A stretch of 64,000 nucleotides of DNA from Sanguinoderma infundibulare (Eukaryota > Basidiomycota > Agaricomycetes > Polyporales > Polyporaceae). The position numbers were made by a program, and so were the translations under genes. How positions within the stretch are numbered: the first letter of the stretch is position 1; every line of letters starts with the position of its first letter. The stretch lies in NCBI GenBank assembly GCA_032821775.1, contig JAVLRN010000014.1:496001-560000 (forward strand), written 5' to 3'. The notes below the pieces were generated by a model that searched no databases, was not told where the DNA came from, and worked only from the letters and a program-made list of their open reading frames with translations. Below, one piece after another: positions 11,489 through 22,460 of the stretch.

Positions 11489-12249
11489 GGTGATGGGAGG
11501 GGCAGAAAAGAGGGCGGGAACTGGGAATTGGTGGGCATTGAGGGCGATTGCGGAGGAGGCGGTTTTATATGGTGCTGGAGGATAGGGAAGACCTGTGAAG
11601 CCGATGCGCGAGCGACAGAAGGGAGAATGACCGGCGAGGAGTGGGCGGGATGTGCGGGCCCCAAGCACATCAACCTGAAGGTCATGTGGCCTCAGTTTGA
11701 GAGCTTGACCTCGCCCCTCATCCAGGATGGGGGCGGGAGGGCGGGATTCTGAGGGTGACGACTGGGGAACGTGGTGCGGGACCGAAAGACGAAAACTCAC
11801 CTGATGCTCAGCCTCATGCCGAGCTAAAGATCTTGGCATCTCCCACTCACGCCACTGCCATTGGGCCGCCAGACGTGGTTGGTCAGAGGGGAGGCGCATG
11901 TTCACGGCATGAGGCCACTTGGTGAGGGATGACAGAGGCGGTATCAGTCAGCCGCCAGCGTAGATAACGATCTTCACGGGGTGGTGGCGAAGGCTGTGCT
12001 GGTACGAGGCGTGTAGGGCGGTTGTTCGAGAGACTCAGAGTGGGTGCTGGGGACGGGGACGCAGATTCAGGACATGCAGGAATGGTGGGGATTGTGAGAC
12101 GAGAAATAACAGCGTTGCTAACGTGTCTGGCCCAGCGCGAGGAGAGCCGAATAGGGAGGGGTTCACCGTGGGTGCTATCTGTCAGATTTGGCGCGGACAG
12201 ATGGGCAGGGCGTCCCCCTCGCCACGTCTCTCTCTCTCTCCCCTCCACC

Positions 12250-13040
12250 ATGCCGCAAGATGAGGACGAGGACCTGCAGCGCATGTACGCCCTCCTCTCT
12301 CATATCCCTGAGGGTTTTGAGCTGATTGGATTGATATCTGATAAATTTGGTTTCAGGTCAGTCAGCGCTGCCTTCCACGAGGCAGCGTGTTCGCAATTTA
12401 TGGCGACACGGCTATTATACATGTGAGTTTCTTCTTCGCTAAACCGCGATAGGTATGAGTTTCTGACCAATTCTGTTTCAGTTCTCTCAGCAGTGGCTTA
12501 CGCATGGTTTCGGAGCCGGTCACGTTCAGACTCCCTCGTATACGGTCGACGACGAAGCTGGGAGTACAAAGTCGAACAACACCCTGCAGAGCTCTGGAGC
12601 AACGCCGCTGCACAGAAGCCCAAGGAGACGAACGGCGAGGTCGAGCGTCGCGTCATCTCGCAGCGGCTCACCCTCATCCCCCAGTGAGTCTTCCGCCCGG
12701 TTCAGCCTTTCACGGTCTAGCATGTGCTTACTATCATTTAGCTCGAACGTCGCGTCGTCTCGTGGCTGCTCACCCTCGGCCACATCCGAGGTAAGTATTT
12801 TGTCCATTCGGGTGTCACGCGACTGCTGCTGACCCTCGTTTAGCTCGAACGTCAGTCGTCTCGCAGCTGCTCACCCTCGGCCGCATCCGGGGTGAGTGTT
12901 TTGTCTATTCGAGCGTCGCGCGACTGCTGCTGACCCTTGTTTTGCTGTCCTAGTCCTTCAACGTCACGAATACAAAGGCAAGACGAACGACAAGGTCGAA
13001 CATCGCATCGTCTCGCAGCTGCTCACCCTCATCCCCCGGT
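12250..13040 (+). CDS. Second accessory ORF in hAT element, Ser-rich, repeated exons
   Basis: ATG at 12,250 opens MPQDEDEDLQRMYALLSHIP. A GTGAGT donor at about 12,421 and TTTCAG acceptor at about 12,480 lead to an exon rich in Ser, Arg and Pro (SSVASSRSGSPSSPSESS). Downstream, a roughly 101-bp unit containing both a short Ser-rich exon and its intron is repeated at about 12,740-12,840 and 12,841-12,941, with partial copies near 12,645 and 12,991. It could be an independent protein or an N-terminal extension of the transposase, which starts about 80 bp beyond. Exon limits are tentative and function is unknown. Confidence 0.4.
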
Positions 13041-13118
13041 GAGCCTTCCGCCCGATTTTGCCTCGTCTAACAGCTACTAACTCTCATTTGACTTTCCTAG
13101 TTGTTTTACGTCCTCACC

Positions 13119-16100
13119 ATGGCCCCGACTGACTCACTCGATGATGCTGGTGCTAAGCGTCCGCGGCCCGAGGGTGATACCGACGTCGACGACCCCCTTG
13201 CGTCTGAAACGGACGCGCATCCACCGACTTCTCGCCCCACTCGTAACACCACCCGCAAGAAGCGTGCCAAAGCCTCCAGGACCTCGATCGATGCCGCCAA
13301 GCCTGCGGATGCCATCTCCTCCGGTGCTGAGGACTCCGCCGTCTCAGCCTCGACAGCGAAGACCTCCCGGGCCGGGCGCGCTGGCCGCCTGGAGGCGAAG
13401 TATGGCGACCTGACGACGCAGGAGTCTCTCAGTAAGTTCATAAGTATATTCCCGCATTCGAGCATTGTACTGATAGCCTACCCCCCTTCGCCGAACTCAT
13501 ATAGATGCACGTTCCGCCAAGTGGACATCGCAGGTTTATAAACACTTCCGGAAGCCTGTATTCGTCACCAAGCCCGATGGTGAGATCAAGGTCAAATTTG
13601 TTTGCAACACGTAAGTCCTTCCTCTCAATTTCTGCTCAGTGATATACTCGCTCGTAGGCTTCACGTTCGGTCCAGTTGGTTTGCTCCCAACTGGACCGAA
13701 TGTGAAGCCTATGTGGGTCGTGAACGAGATGCCGAACATGAGCCTCTGCTTCGGGAGGCTCGCATTCGGCATCACATCCATCTCCTCATCCTCGTTGTTG
13801 GCTGCTGCTTAATGCAAAGTCCATCAGGCACCCATCCAAGTGCGTCGAGCGCGCCGTCACGGATGAGTCCACAGGCAACCTTAACCGCCATGTGCAAAAG
13901 TGCAACCCTAGCCCGACCGCCGAGACCCAGCTTATCTCCGACTACGCCCAGGGTACGAACTACAGCTATGCCCGCGTCCGCTTCCTCCTCGCCATGTGGA
14001 TCGCACGCCGCCACCGCCCGTTCACCATTGTTGAAGACCCGGAGTTCAAGGAGCTGCTGAAAATGTTGTACAGGCGTGTTGAGATCCCGTCGCGTGTCAC
14101 GGTCTCTCGCGACCTAAAGGACATTTTCGATGACTCGCGTGAGAGGGTTAAGGCTAAGTTAAAGGTATGTTGCACTTGCTTGTATGTCTCTCGAATCTGA
14201 TGACGAGTTTGTGATGCACGTAGGCCGTGCCTGGGAAGATCCATATCTGCATGGATGGATGGACTTCGCCCAATGTCATCTCGTTTCTTGGGGTCACAGC
14301 ACACTGGCATGAAAATGGGGAAATCCAGCATATCATCCTCGATTTCATCAAGTGAGTGGAATCTGTGTTGAGGAGGATGACATCTGCCTTGATCGACACG
14401 CTGTCGAGCAGCACCGGTTGTGGTGGCATGTCGAACGTGTATGAGATGAGCATCGCTGTATCATGATCAGCGAGTTGTTCACGTCCTTGTGTGCTGCGCC
14501 TTTCGTCTGTTGCCATTTTTGAGCTTGCATGAGCTGACCGGCGGTATACAGGTTAACGAAGGGGCACACTGGGGTGTATCTTGCGTGCCAGCTCATGGAC
14601 CTTTTGGAAGAGTTTGGAATTGTTCCAAAGGTTTGTCGTCATCTTTGGATTTGTGGCTGAGACGCGTCCATTATGCTGTGTTGTAACCCATTTTGATTGC
14701 CCAGGTACTCGCTGTGACGTGCGACAATGCTTCCAACAATACCACGATGCTCCATCAGATGGCCAAGCTCAACGACGACTTCCGCGGCCCAGACGGGCGT
14801 GTGCGATGCTTCGGACATGTTGTTAATCTCGTCGTAAAGGTATGTTCATTTTATTAATTGTTCAAATAATCTCAGCTGGGTCTGACGAGTGTCGAACAGG
14901 CGATTTTATCGCAGTTTAGCCACAAGCTCAAGTCCGAGGACTTCGGCGAAACTGACAAGGAGATATCTGCCCTCGACGATCCAGAAGATGTTGTAGAGGA
15001 GGAAGACGAGGTGGACGAAGCCCGCGAGGCCGCGGATGAGAAGGAGATCACCAAACAGGATGAGGAACGTCTGGAGCTGAAGGTCACAGACACGGACATC
15101 AAGACTGGGCGCGTTGCGCTCAAAAAGGTGCGGATGCTCCAGTTGGACTAAACATAACTTTTTGTCTTGATACCGAGGATGTATTCACGTACTAGATAAT
15201 TAACTTGTCTGCGAAAATCTGGAACAGCCCGACAATCCGTGCGGAACTCTCCCGACAGGCCAAAGCCAATGAAGAGTCCGGTGAAGTGCTCATCCGGGCT
15301 GTGCGCACTCGCTGGAACACGGTTACGATGGTCCTCGAGCGTGCTCTGCAGCTCAGGAAGTCGCTCTTTGGCGTATGTGACATGGCAGAGTTCAACAAGA
15401 GCCAGGGTGTCCGTTTGCGACGTTTCATCCTCGAGGAGGAGCAGTGGTGCGTCATACAAGAGTTATACACTTTACTTGTCGTATGTGCCTCCGCCCCCAC
15501 TTCTGACTGCTGTACTAATTGAAATCCATTGTTAACAGACATTTCTCGAGGCCACCACGGCCGTTTCTCACAGCTCCACGCCACTTGTCCATGATGTCAT
15601 TCCCTGGATTGACGTTATGGCGAAACACCTAGAACACACTCGTGACAACCCCAATACACGTTCAATGGTGCGCGCCGCAGCCCATCGGGGCTTGAAGATA
15701 TTGCAGAAGTATTACCGCTACACTGATGACACCCCAATCTACCGCATCGCGATGTGTATGTATCTCATCTTACAGTGATACTCAAACTATTTTAACCATG
15801 CTCTTTTCTGACTAGTGCTACACCCATGCTATAAACAGAAGTACTTCGCGCGTGCAAATTGGCCACGCTCGTTGGTGGACGAGTCTCTCCGCCTCCTCCG
15901 TGCTGAGTGGAATGACCGCTACCGGGGCACCTCTGAGCCCACAGACGAAGACACTGTGGCCTCGGGCGTGTCTGCTGGTTCCGCACATAACTCACAACAG
16001 GTATCTTCAGTCAAAGGTCCCAGTCGAACCGAAGCTGTAAGTCTGCGCTTTCGACATTAACACCTTCATTTCTGACCTGAGCAAAACCCTAACAGACTCA

Positions 16101-16602
16101 AGCCACACGCGACATGTTCGCATCAATCACTGGAACACACGAGCTGGAGCAGGATGATGCGCTCGAGGAGTACCTCGAGGCTCCGGTGAGAACTAAGTCA
16201 ACCAACCCTCTCAAATACTGGCACAACGCGATTCAGAATGGCTCCGAGAACATTGAGCTAGCGCGTATGGCCCTGGACTTTTTGTCGATCCCAGGTAAGT
16301 CTTGTGTTGCTCTATGTCTGTCATATAATGTACCTGTTAACAATGCATCTCTGATAGCGACTTCTATGGATGCCGAGCGAGCCTTCTCTCGTGGTCGGCT
16401 GACTGTGTCCCGCCTCCGCCACTCTCTCTCTGACCAGACTGTGCGTGCAAGCACAGTTCTGGGGTCCTGGGCTCGATACCCTGATCTCGTGCCGGAGAGT
16501 GCGGCTGTCGCTTTGTTGAAGGTGAAGGAGAAGGGTAAGGACGTTGCTTCAATAGAGACCGCAGGTCGTAAGGACAAGGATATTATTATGTTATCTGAAT
16601 AG
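13119..16602 (+). CDS. hAT transposase (BED finger, RNase H-like core, dimerisation tail)
   Basis: Exons by splice sites and phase: 13,119-13,431, 13,505-13,610, 13,820-14,164, 14,224-14,351, 14,552-14,630, 14,705-14,839, 14,900-15,127, 15,196-15,480, 15,539-15,755, 15,816-16,036, 16,096-16,294 and 16,358-16,602. The N-terminus is Ala/Thr/Lys-rich. FVCNT...GNLNRHVQKC fits a BED zinc finger. The core has HICMDGWTSPN (first Asp), VTCDNASNN (second Asp) and FLEATTAVSH (Glu). The C-terminus, PATSMDAERAFSRGRLTVS, is the hAT dimerisation motif. An acidic insert (about 14,940-15,070) interrupts the core, as is usual for hATs. All junctions keep phase except 13,610/13,820, where a long hairpin lies, so this copy may be damaged there. 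Confidence 0.9.
13660..13712. repeat. Perfect-type hairpin inside transposase intron/exon gap
   Basis: GGCTTCACGTTCGGTCCAGT and onward to about 13,682, a 6-base loop, then its complement to about 13,712. The stem is about 23 bp with one mismatch. It lies exactly where the transposase frame fails to join. Confidence 0.8.
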
Positions 16603-16867
16603 TAAACATACTCTCTGTTCTGCCCTGTCGCATATTGCATCTACGTTGTATGATCCCTACCAACTACCCACAAACCCGTAAGACCCACATGTAAAATGGC
16701 GGATCCGGGTTACTCTGCGGGTGACCCGCGGGTTACCCGCACCCGCACCCACGGATCCGGATCCCTGGCGGGTCGGATCCCTGCGGATCCGGGTAACAGC
16801 TTCAAAAGTCGAATTACCCGCGGGTCCGGATCCGGGTAACCCGCGGGTCGACCCGTGTTCAGCCTTA

Positions 16868-16875
16868 GTTTCAAC
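16868..16875. repeat. Target-site duplication of hAT element (right)
   Basis: GTTTCAAC, identical to 10,257-10,264. Confidence 0.95.
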
Positions 16876-17179
16876 CTTGAAAGTGCACCACCACTGTCGT
16901 GACGCTGTCCTGCATGCCCAGCTACAGCTGCCCCGCATTTCCAACTTGAGCATGCTACTGAGCAACCCGATGCTCTTCCGGGGCGAGTTTAATGGATTAG
17001 GGTCCCACAACTCGAATGGTGTCGCGGCCGGTGTCTGTCATCCACCGGGCCCGGGCCAGGCCATCACATCGAAGGGTCAGCCTCATGAACAACCTGTCTC
17101 GTCTCCGACATCGCCGCAACCATCATTCCTTCACCTCCATCCGCACACCCCCACCTACACTTGATTGCCGGCAGTCAAT

Positions 17180-20100
17180 ATGCGTCGCGCTCACAGCTCC
17201 AGGTCCGCGCATTATTACTCCCAGCAGACTCCGTGGGCAGGCTGGGCCCATACCGCGCAGACGTGAGTAACCCCCTTGTTGCTACCTCTGTGCTAGAAGT
17301 GACGCGTCGCGTACAGGGCCATGACGCCGTACGTCTGTTTGTACTAGACTATCCGCGAGATCGCGACGCTAACACTCCCTTCTGCAGCGGCTTCGTGTCG
17401 ACGGGCGATCACGCCGGCAACGCATACTCGCGGTGGACAGCCCCTCCTGTGGAGGTGTCGTCATCGCTCGCGAGCACGATGACAGCCGAGGATACGGTGC
17501 CAGCCCGCGCTTTGAGCGACTACGGTCGGCCGTATTTTTCTTCCTCGTAAGCCACCCTTCTTGCACCATACCGTGCGCGCGGCACGTCGCGGCGCTGACC
17601 CTTAGTCCCCAGATATAGGAGCGTCGACACCAACCCTCAGACTTATCGCTCGGGGCATGCTGAGGATCCGTCTTTAATAAACATGGAGGATCGGCACACG
17701 AGAAGTCGTCGTCGAGGCCACTCCTTTTCTCATCCTCGCTCGGGCCATACCAGCCTCCATCCAAGCCGATCCTCTCATGCGCTCATTCCGACGATGGGCT
17801 CAAGCATCAGCTTCGGCGACCTTTCGGAGACATCGCGTCGTAAGGGGAGGAAGAAAGCTCTTTGCGTACGTAGCACCCTCCGAGTGTTTCCACGCTGCAG
17901 CGTTTCCCTGATTCATTGGCGTTGAACAGATCGGACTCAGCTACTTCGGAGACCACCAATCGGAGCTCCCTGGCTCGACGGAAAATGCACGGAACGTGCA
18001 GCGTTTCCTCCGCCGTGAGTCTTGTTTCGTCTCGGGCTGTGATAATGTCGATGATGTTCCTTTCTAGGTCACGGATACAAGAAGGACGACATCCGGGTGC
18101 TCGCGGAGGACGACTACAACCCCCGATGTCATCCGACGAAGGTCAACATCATGGACGCGATGCACTGGCTGGTCCAAGGCGCACAACCGGGCGACTGTCT
18201 CTTCTTCCACTGTACGTGCTGTCTCGTGAATATCATTCCGGTCGTCTATTGACCGTCTCTCTTCCGCGAGACAGACTCGGGACATGTGGGGAAGGTGAGA
18301 GGCACGGGCGGGGATGAAGTCGGCGGATACGACGACGGTAGGTGCTAGCTTAGTGCGCCGTCTTGCTGAAGACGTCCTCTGACCGTCGGATTTGGACAGT
18401 GATATTCCCCATGAACCACGGGGCCAACGGGCACATCGTCGACGACGTAAGTGTTGCATCCATGAGTGACATCGACCCGCTTTACTCTATCTTCCTTCGC
18501 AGTTGATGCACACGATCTTGGTCAAGAAGCTTCCTCCGGGATGCCGTTTGACGGTGAGCTTCAACAAGGCTCCGCTTCCGTGAATACCGTGCTCATCCTC
18601 CGCTCTACTCAAGGCTCTGTTCGATGTAAGTACGCTGCGTTAGGCTGGACGTCTTCTTGCTGACACTGCCCAGTCGTACCATTGCGGATCTGCGCTAGGC
18701 AAGTCTCCTTTGCTTTTCTCCCAAGCGTTGCTCTGACATATGCTGTCAGACCTCCCATACTCAGTAAGTTGTCTTCTCCTGAGCTGCACGCCGAGATCGT
18801 TCCGCTCATGGACACCATAATAGTACTCGAGCCATGGAAGAGTCAAGGACAGCCAGGTTACACCCAAGTGGCGGGATTACAAGTCGAGCTCCGCAGACGT
18901 CGTAAGTACCGAGCAGCTTCAGTAGGGCGGATGCATCCCTAGCGGTGCTCATCCACTCTAGGGATGCATCCGAATGCGGATGACGGATGCATCTGCAGCA
19001 AGCGCCCAGCAAACAGCCAATATTTCGACCAAAAGCACCAGCCGGGGTTTGAACCACCGACCTCGACCAATCCATCAAGTATATCAGTCCATCTAACTGT
19101 TGAACTAACATGCCTTTACACAATTGTAAGCAATCAATCTATAGAGTGTAAGTCAGCCAACCAACACTCCGACCATGTTTCTTCCCTATAGGCAAGGTCG
19201 CTATGTAGCAGAGGTTCTTGGGATTGTTCTGAGGTCAATACTAATCTGATTTCATTTGTTTTAGGCTTTTTTCGTTCGTGGTTTTAAGGTGTTTCCAATG
19301 CGTCCAACAGTGTATTATCAAGTGAGCTATTGACTGGGTTATCAGGGATACAATGATCACCTCAAGTAGGTAAAGAATGGTATGTATCACGATCAATTCT
19401 GCACATATCTGTTCGCGAAAGGGCTCGTTGGCACCGCATTCGTAATGCGGTTCCAACGAGGCCTTGACCGTAGGAATCTGTCCATCCGTTCCCGAGATAT
19501 GCTGACCCTCTCCTCCTACCAGGAGGACAGGTGGGCATATCTTGGGATTGAGACCTCCTATTTGCATCATTTTTGTTGCTACCAATATATACATGTCTTC
19601 AGAGCATGGGAACCTCTATTTGCGGTTGCTGTGTCACCTGTATGGATTCCAGGAAGGTGAGTCCTGTATTCCGGCGCTTATCACATTCTCATTAAGATAT
19701 CTCTGTCCCACATTGCGTCCCCTCAGATTTCTATACCTCATCTGAAAGCCATGATTCAGGGCTTTCCAATGAGCCCCATAACGCCTATGTCCAATTGATA
19801 GAACAGCCAGTATTCCAGTACCATTCTCCTCCCCCCTGTGTGCCTAATGTTTCGCATACAGCTCTCCCAAATGGTTACCAATCATCATGTACTATACCCC
19901 ATTAGAATCAGGCAATATACTGCTTTCAAACAGGCCAAAATCGACCAAAATCGACCAGGAACTCGCCAAGATATAGGTTTCAGAGCGCAGGAGCTAGCTT
20001 AAGGCAGCCATAACCCAATGCAATGCTACCCGGACACTATACAGCCATCCGGGCTCTGAAAACGTATGTTTCCCTCAGCATTTCATGACATAGAGTAAGC

Positions 20101-20917
20101 CAACGCAAGCAATGTAAACTCCTGTTGGCACAGTGGTTACTGGCGGTGACTGTTTAGTGTGACTGTGGGGGTTCGAATCCTGCGCTTGCTTTTTTAAAAG
20201 CCATTAATTGATTGGGCAATTGCACGCTCGGGCGAGTAGTGGTGATGCGAGCAAGCATGCAGATTGGTGCTGTGTCTGGATGCATCTGTTCTACTCGACT
20301 TATCGTGTATCATTGGATGCATCCATTATGCACAGTAAGTCGTGTAGGAGGGATGCATCCATCATCCGTGTTCGGATGCATCCCTAGAGTGGATGAGCAC
20401 CACTAGGGATGCGTCCCTACTACTGAATACCTACAAGTACCACCACACTCGAACATCCGACTCCGAACACGGAACTCACCGGAAGGGGAAAGGTGTCATG
20501 GGCCGGCCCAGGATGCATGAACTCGCAGCCTTACGACGCTGACAGAGAAGTCATGAGCAACGTGCGTCCCGTCCACTAAACCTCTCTACGGCTTCGTGTT
20601 CCAGCTGAATTTTCCTTGCGCGGGCAGGCGTTCATCTGGTCCCTAGGGAGGTTTTCCGTCCGCTATGTCGCGAGTCCCCGCAGCGCATCTAACCTCGCTG
20701 CTTGCATCATTCTCGATGTACAGACCAGAACCCGCATCAGACGTACCGCGAGCTCTTGCGGTCGATCCGGGGCATCATCAACAAGCGGCACAACCACAAG
20801 CCGCAGCTCGCGAGCTCTCACGAGATCGTACGTGCCGCCATTCCCCTGCGTCTGTTCCGTTCCTCGACTTACTGACCTGCGTTTGATCAGGATACGTCTT
20901 CGCGGGTCGTGTTCTGA
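17180..20917 (+). CDS. Metacaspase homologue, catalytic Cys replaced
   Basis: Many-exon gene of the type I metacaspase (caspase-like clan CD peptidase) family. After a Ser/Tyr-rich prodomain-like region (from MRRAHSSRSAHYYSQQTPWA) comes RKKALCIGLSYFGDHQSELP, then FFHYSGH with the catalytic His kept (followed by V-G-K where G-G-Q is usual), then GYDDVIFPMNHGANGHIVDD. Splicing at 18,624/18,674 gives A-L-F-D-S-Y-H-C-G-S-A-L-D-L-P. The family motif is D-S-C-H-S-G, so the nucleophile position (TAC, 18,677-18,679) is Tyr and a Cys sits two residues on (TGC, 18,683-18,685). The C-terminus QNPHQTYRELLRSI...KPQLASSHEI is conserved and ends at TGA 20,915-20,917. A 1.5-kb TIR element lies in the intron that begins at GTAAGT 18,901. 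Exon limits near 20,560-20,730 are uncertain. It is probably a non-proteolytic homologue or an early pseudogene. Confidence 0.8.
19030..19120 (-). other. tRNA-like sequence, left arm of TIR element
   Basis: Read on the minus strand, TTAGTTCAACAGTTAGA resembles an A box and GGTTCAAACCCCGG resembles a B box, about 55 bp apart. A following T-run (TTTT) could end RNA polymerase III transcription. The acceptor stem is imperfect. It is more likely a tRNA-derived SINE-like head than a working tRNA. Confidence 0.45.
20105..20196 (+). other. tRNA-like sequence, right arm of TIR element
   Basis: TTGGCACAGTGGTTA (A-box-like) and GGGTTCGAATCC (near-consensus B box) about 50 bp apart, flanked by GCAAGC and GCTTGC that can pair. 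Six T residues follow directly, a classical polymerase III terminator. Spacing from the 5' stem to the A box is too long for an ordinary tRNA, so a tRNA-derived element is favoured. Confidence 0.5.
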
Positions 20918-21436
20918 GACTGCGATGGCTTTTAGAGGTTTGTTGGTGTGCGAGATGCTAAAATCAACGTACTGTGTACGTTCGTGTACACAGGGGAGTT
21001 ATGACAATATCTTATAAGAGACATGGAAGGGTTTTCACAGTTGATGACGGCGATATTGAGCTTGAGCAGACGGCTCTGTGTTGGGTTCCGAACGACCGAC
21101 TCGGAGGGTGAACGGCGGAAGGCTTTGTCGTGACTGGCCGGCGGCGCCGCGACCACGACTTCAAGACTGCGGGCATCAACGTTGACAGGCTTACTCCAGA
21201 GAATCGAGATATGTGGGATAATTAGGTGGATGGGCCATCGGATACTGGGTCATCAAACCCGCGACACGTTAACGTTCTCGAGCGTGGTCACTGTTTAGCC
21301 GAACTGTAGGACTCGGATGTATGTAATCCACTGCGCCGCACTGCGGCATGGGGTCGTATTGATACAACAGGTTCAAATGTACGGGCCAGATACAAGAATA
21401 CAGGTCAGATACAAAAATACCGGTTGATTGAGCGCC
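20918..21436. other. Intergenic, nothing convincing seen
   Basis: Space between the metacaspase end and the convergent family copy F1. Short open frames here have no exon-like signals. Confidence 0.5.
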
Positions 21437-22460
21437 TCAAGCTAGAATCGCAAGAGTCGGTTGGACGCTGCCCTGCGAGACCCGCTTGACATCCACAAGA
21501 ACCAAATCATCAAAGGTCAGAGGATGGCCATTAGGCGAGCAGAGCGGGTGGTTGATAGCTTCAAGAGCCGCCTGTACGAACCCCGTCAGCGGTGACCGTG
21601 CGCCGTAGAGCATGGCTGACGAACTCACCATGAGCTTCTTGAGTTCCCCAGCGACGATGATAGCGAGCTGACCGCGCGTGATGCACTTGCCAGACCGCTG
21701 GAGGTTGTGCTGCCTCGCCTTGTAGCCACTCAGCTCGGTGTATGGGAACTGGGCGACGGAATTAGTCCAGATGCTTGGGCCATTAATCTGTCAGTCCGCA
21801 CGCACCGCGAAGCGGATGGAAACCTTCTTGTTGGAGGCCAAATCGCCGCTGAACGCGGAGATATTGCAGTCTTCGATGTTGCCAGTCTCCGCCAATGACA
21901 TGAGGGACCAGAAATGGACGATTGCATCGCTTTCTGGGATCTTTCCACAATGGTATGCTGTCTGCGGCAGGATCTGGAAAAATGTTGCAGCATCTGCTCC
22001 TGTCGCCTGGAAATAATGCTCAGATGGGGTGTGCTTTTGATGGCAGCAGTGATGCGCTTACACTGTTGGAAGTGAATGCTTGGCGGGGAGCCGAAAGGTT
22101 TAGCCATTTAGTGCCTAGCTTGACGCAGAGAGGGACCAACCCCTCCCCGAAGTACGCCCTCGTCCCATCTGAGAAGCTGTAATCGCGCTGCGATGGTTGC
22201 GCCGGTTAGAATTGCATACATTCAGAGCAGAGCGTCTTAGCGTACCGCAAGGGGCTGCCCGTAAGTGCCATCTGAGAGCAACTTGCACCAGATGCCGCTC
22301 TCCTGCTTCACGAACATGGTACCATCGATTTCGATAAGCCGCGTGGACACAGGAAACTCTTCATGCTGGGGGGATTGACGTCAACTCCAAGAAGTATTAC
22401 ATGCAATCGTTCGTCCATACCGTGGTCTCCACCGGTAACTCCATGTGTTGCTTTCAAGTA
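21437..22460 (-). pseudogene. RGQLA-QPTIA family copy F1
   Basis: Unrecognised family. Five 3' exons join in phase 0: 22,246 upstream, 22,187-22,062, 22,006-21,806, 21,748-21,629 and 21,571-21,437. They read ...TMFVKQESGIWCKLLSDGTY, YSFSDGTRAYFGEG...GTKWLNL, a 67-residue exon ending KKVSIRFA, then SGKCITRGQLAIIVAGELKK, then CSPNGHPLTFDDLVLVDVKR...GSVQPTLAILA. The last two exons are the family signature. Upstream, the homologous frame is shifted by one base at a run of six C near 22,370 (seven would restore it), so this copy looks broken or carries a sequence error. It converges with the metacaspase gene. Confidence 0.6.

Larger units (their letters stand above)
10265..16867. mobile_element. 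Complete autonomous-type hAT transposon, 6.6 kb
   Basis: Perfect 17-bp terminal inverted repeats (TAAGGCTGAACACGGGT and its complement at 16,851-16,867) sit inside 8-bp duplications GTTTCAAC. Both subterminal regions (about 10,280-10,440 and 16,690-16,850) are dense in GCGGGT/ACCCGC repeats, likely transposase-binding sites. Cargo is a rightward hAT transposase (13,119-16,602), a leftward three-exon gene (10,511-11,488) and a rightward Ser-rich gene (12,250 to about 13,040). The perfect ends argue for a young insertion, but a reading-frame conflict in the transposase near 13,611-13,819 leaves activity open. Confidence 0.95.
18918..20427. mobile_element. 1.5-kb TIR element in metacaspase intron
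   Basis: About 75-bp imperfect terminal inverted repeats: left 18,918-18,992, right 20,351-20,427. Both contain GCTCATCCACTCTAGGGATG or its complement and several GGATGCATCC palindromes. No transposase frame is inside, so it is non-autonomous. The outermost bases TTCAGTA...TACTGAA are also inverted; if the true ends are GGG...CCC, the flanks would be TA/TA, a Tc1/mariner-like target. It lies between donor GTAAGT (18,901) and acceptor AAAG (about 20,491), so it need not disrupt the coding sequence. Confidence 0.8.

Noticed and set aside
11484..11905. In-frame 5' extension of the hAT accessory gene
   Set aside because: The extension is low-complexity and lacks exon-like character; MSRSV at 11,488 is a better start.
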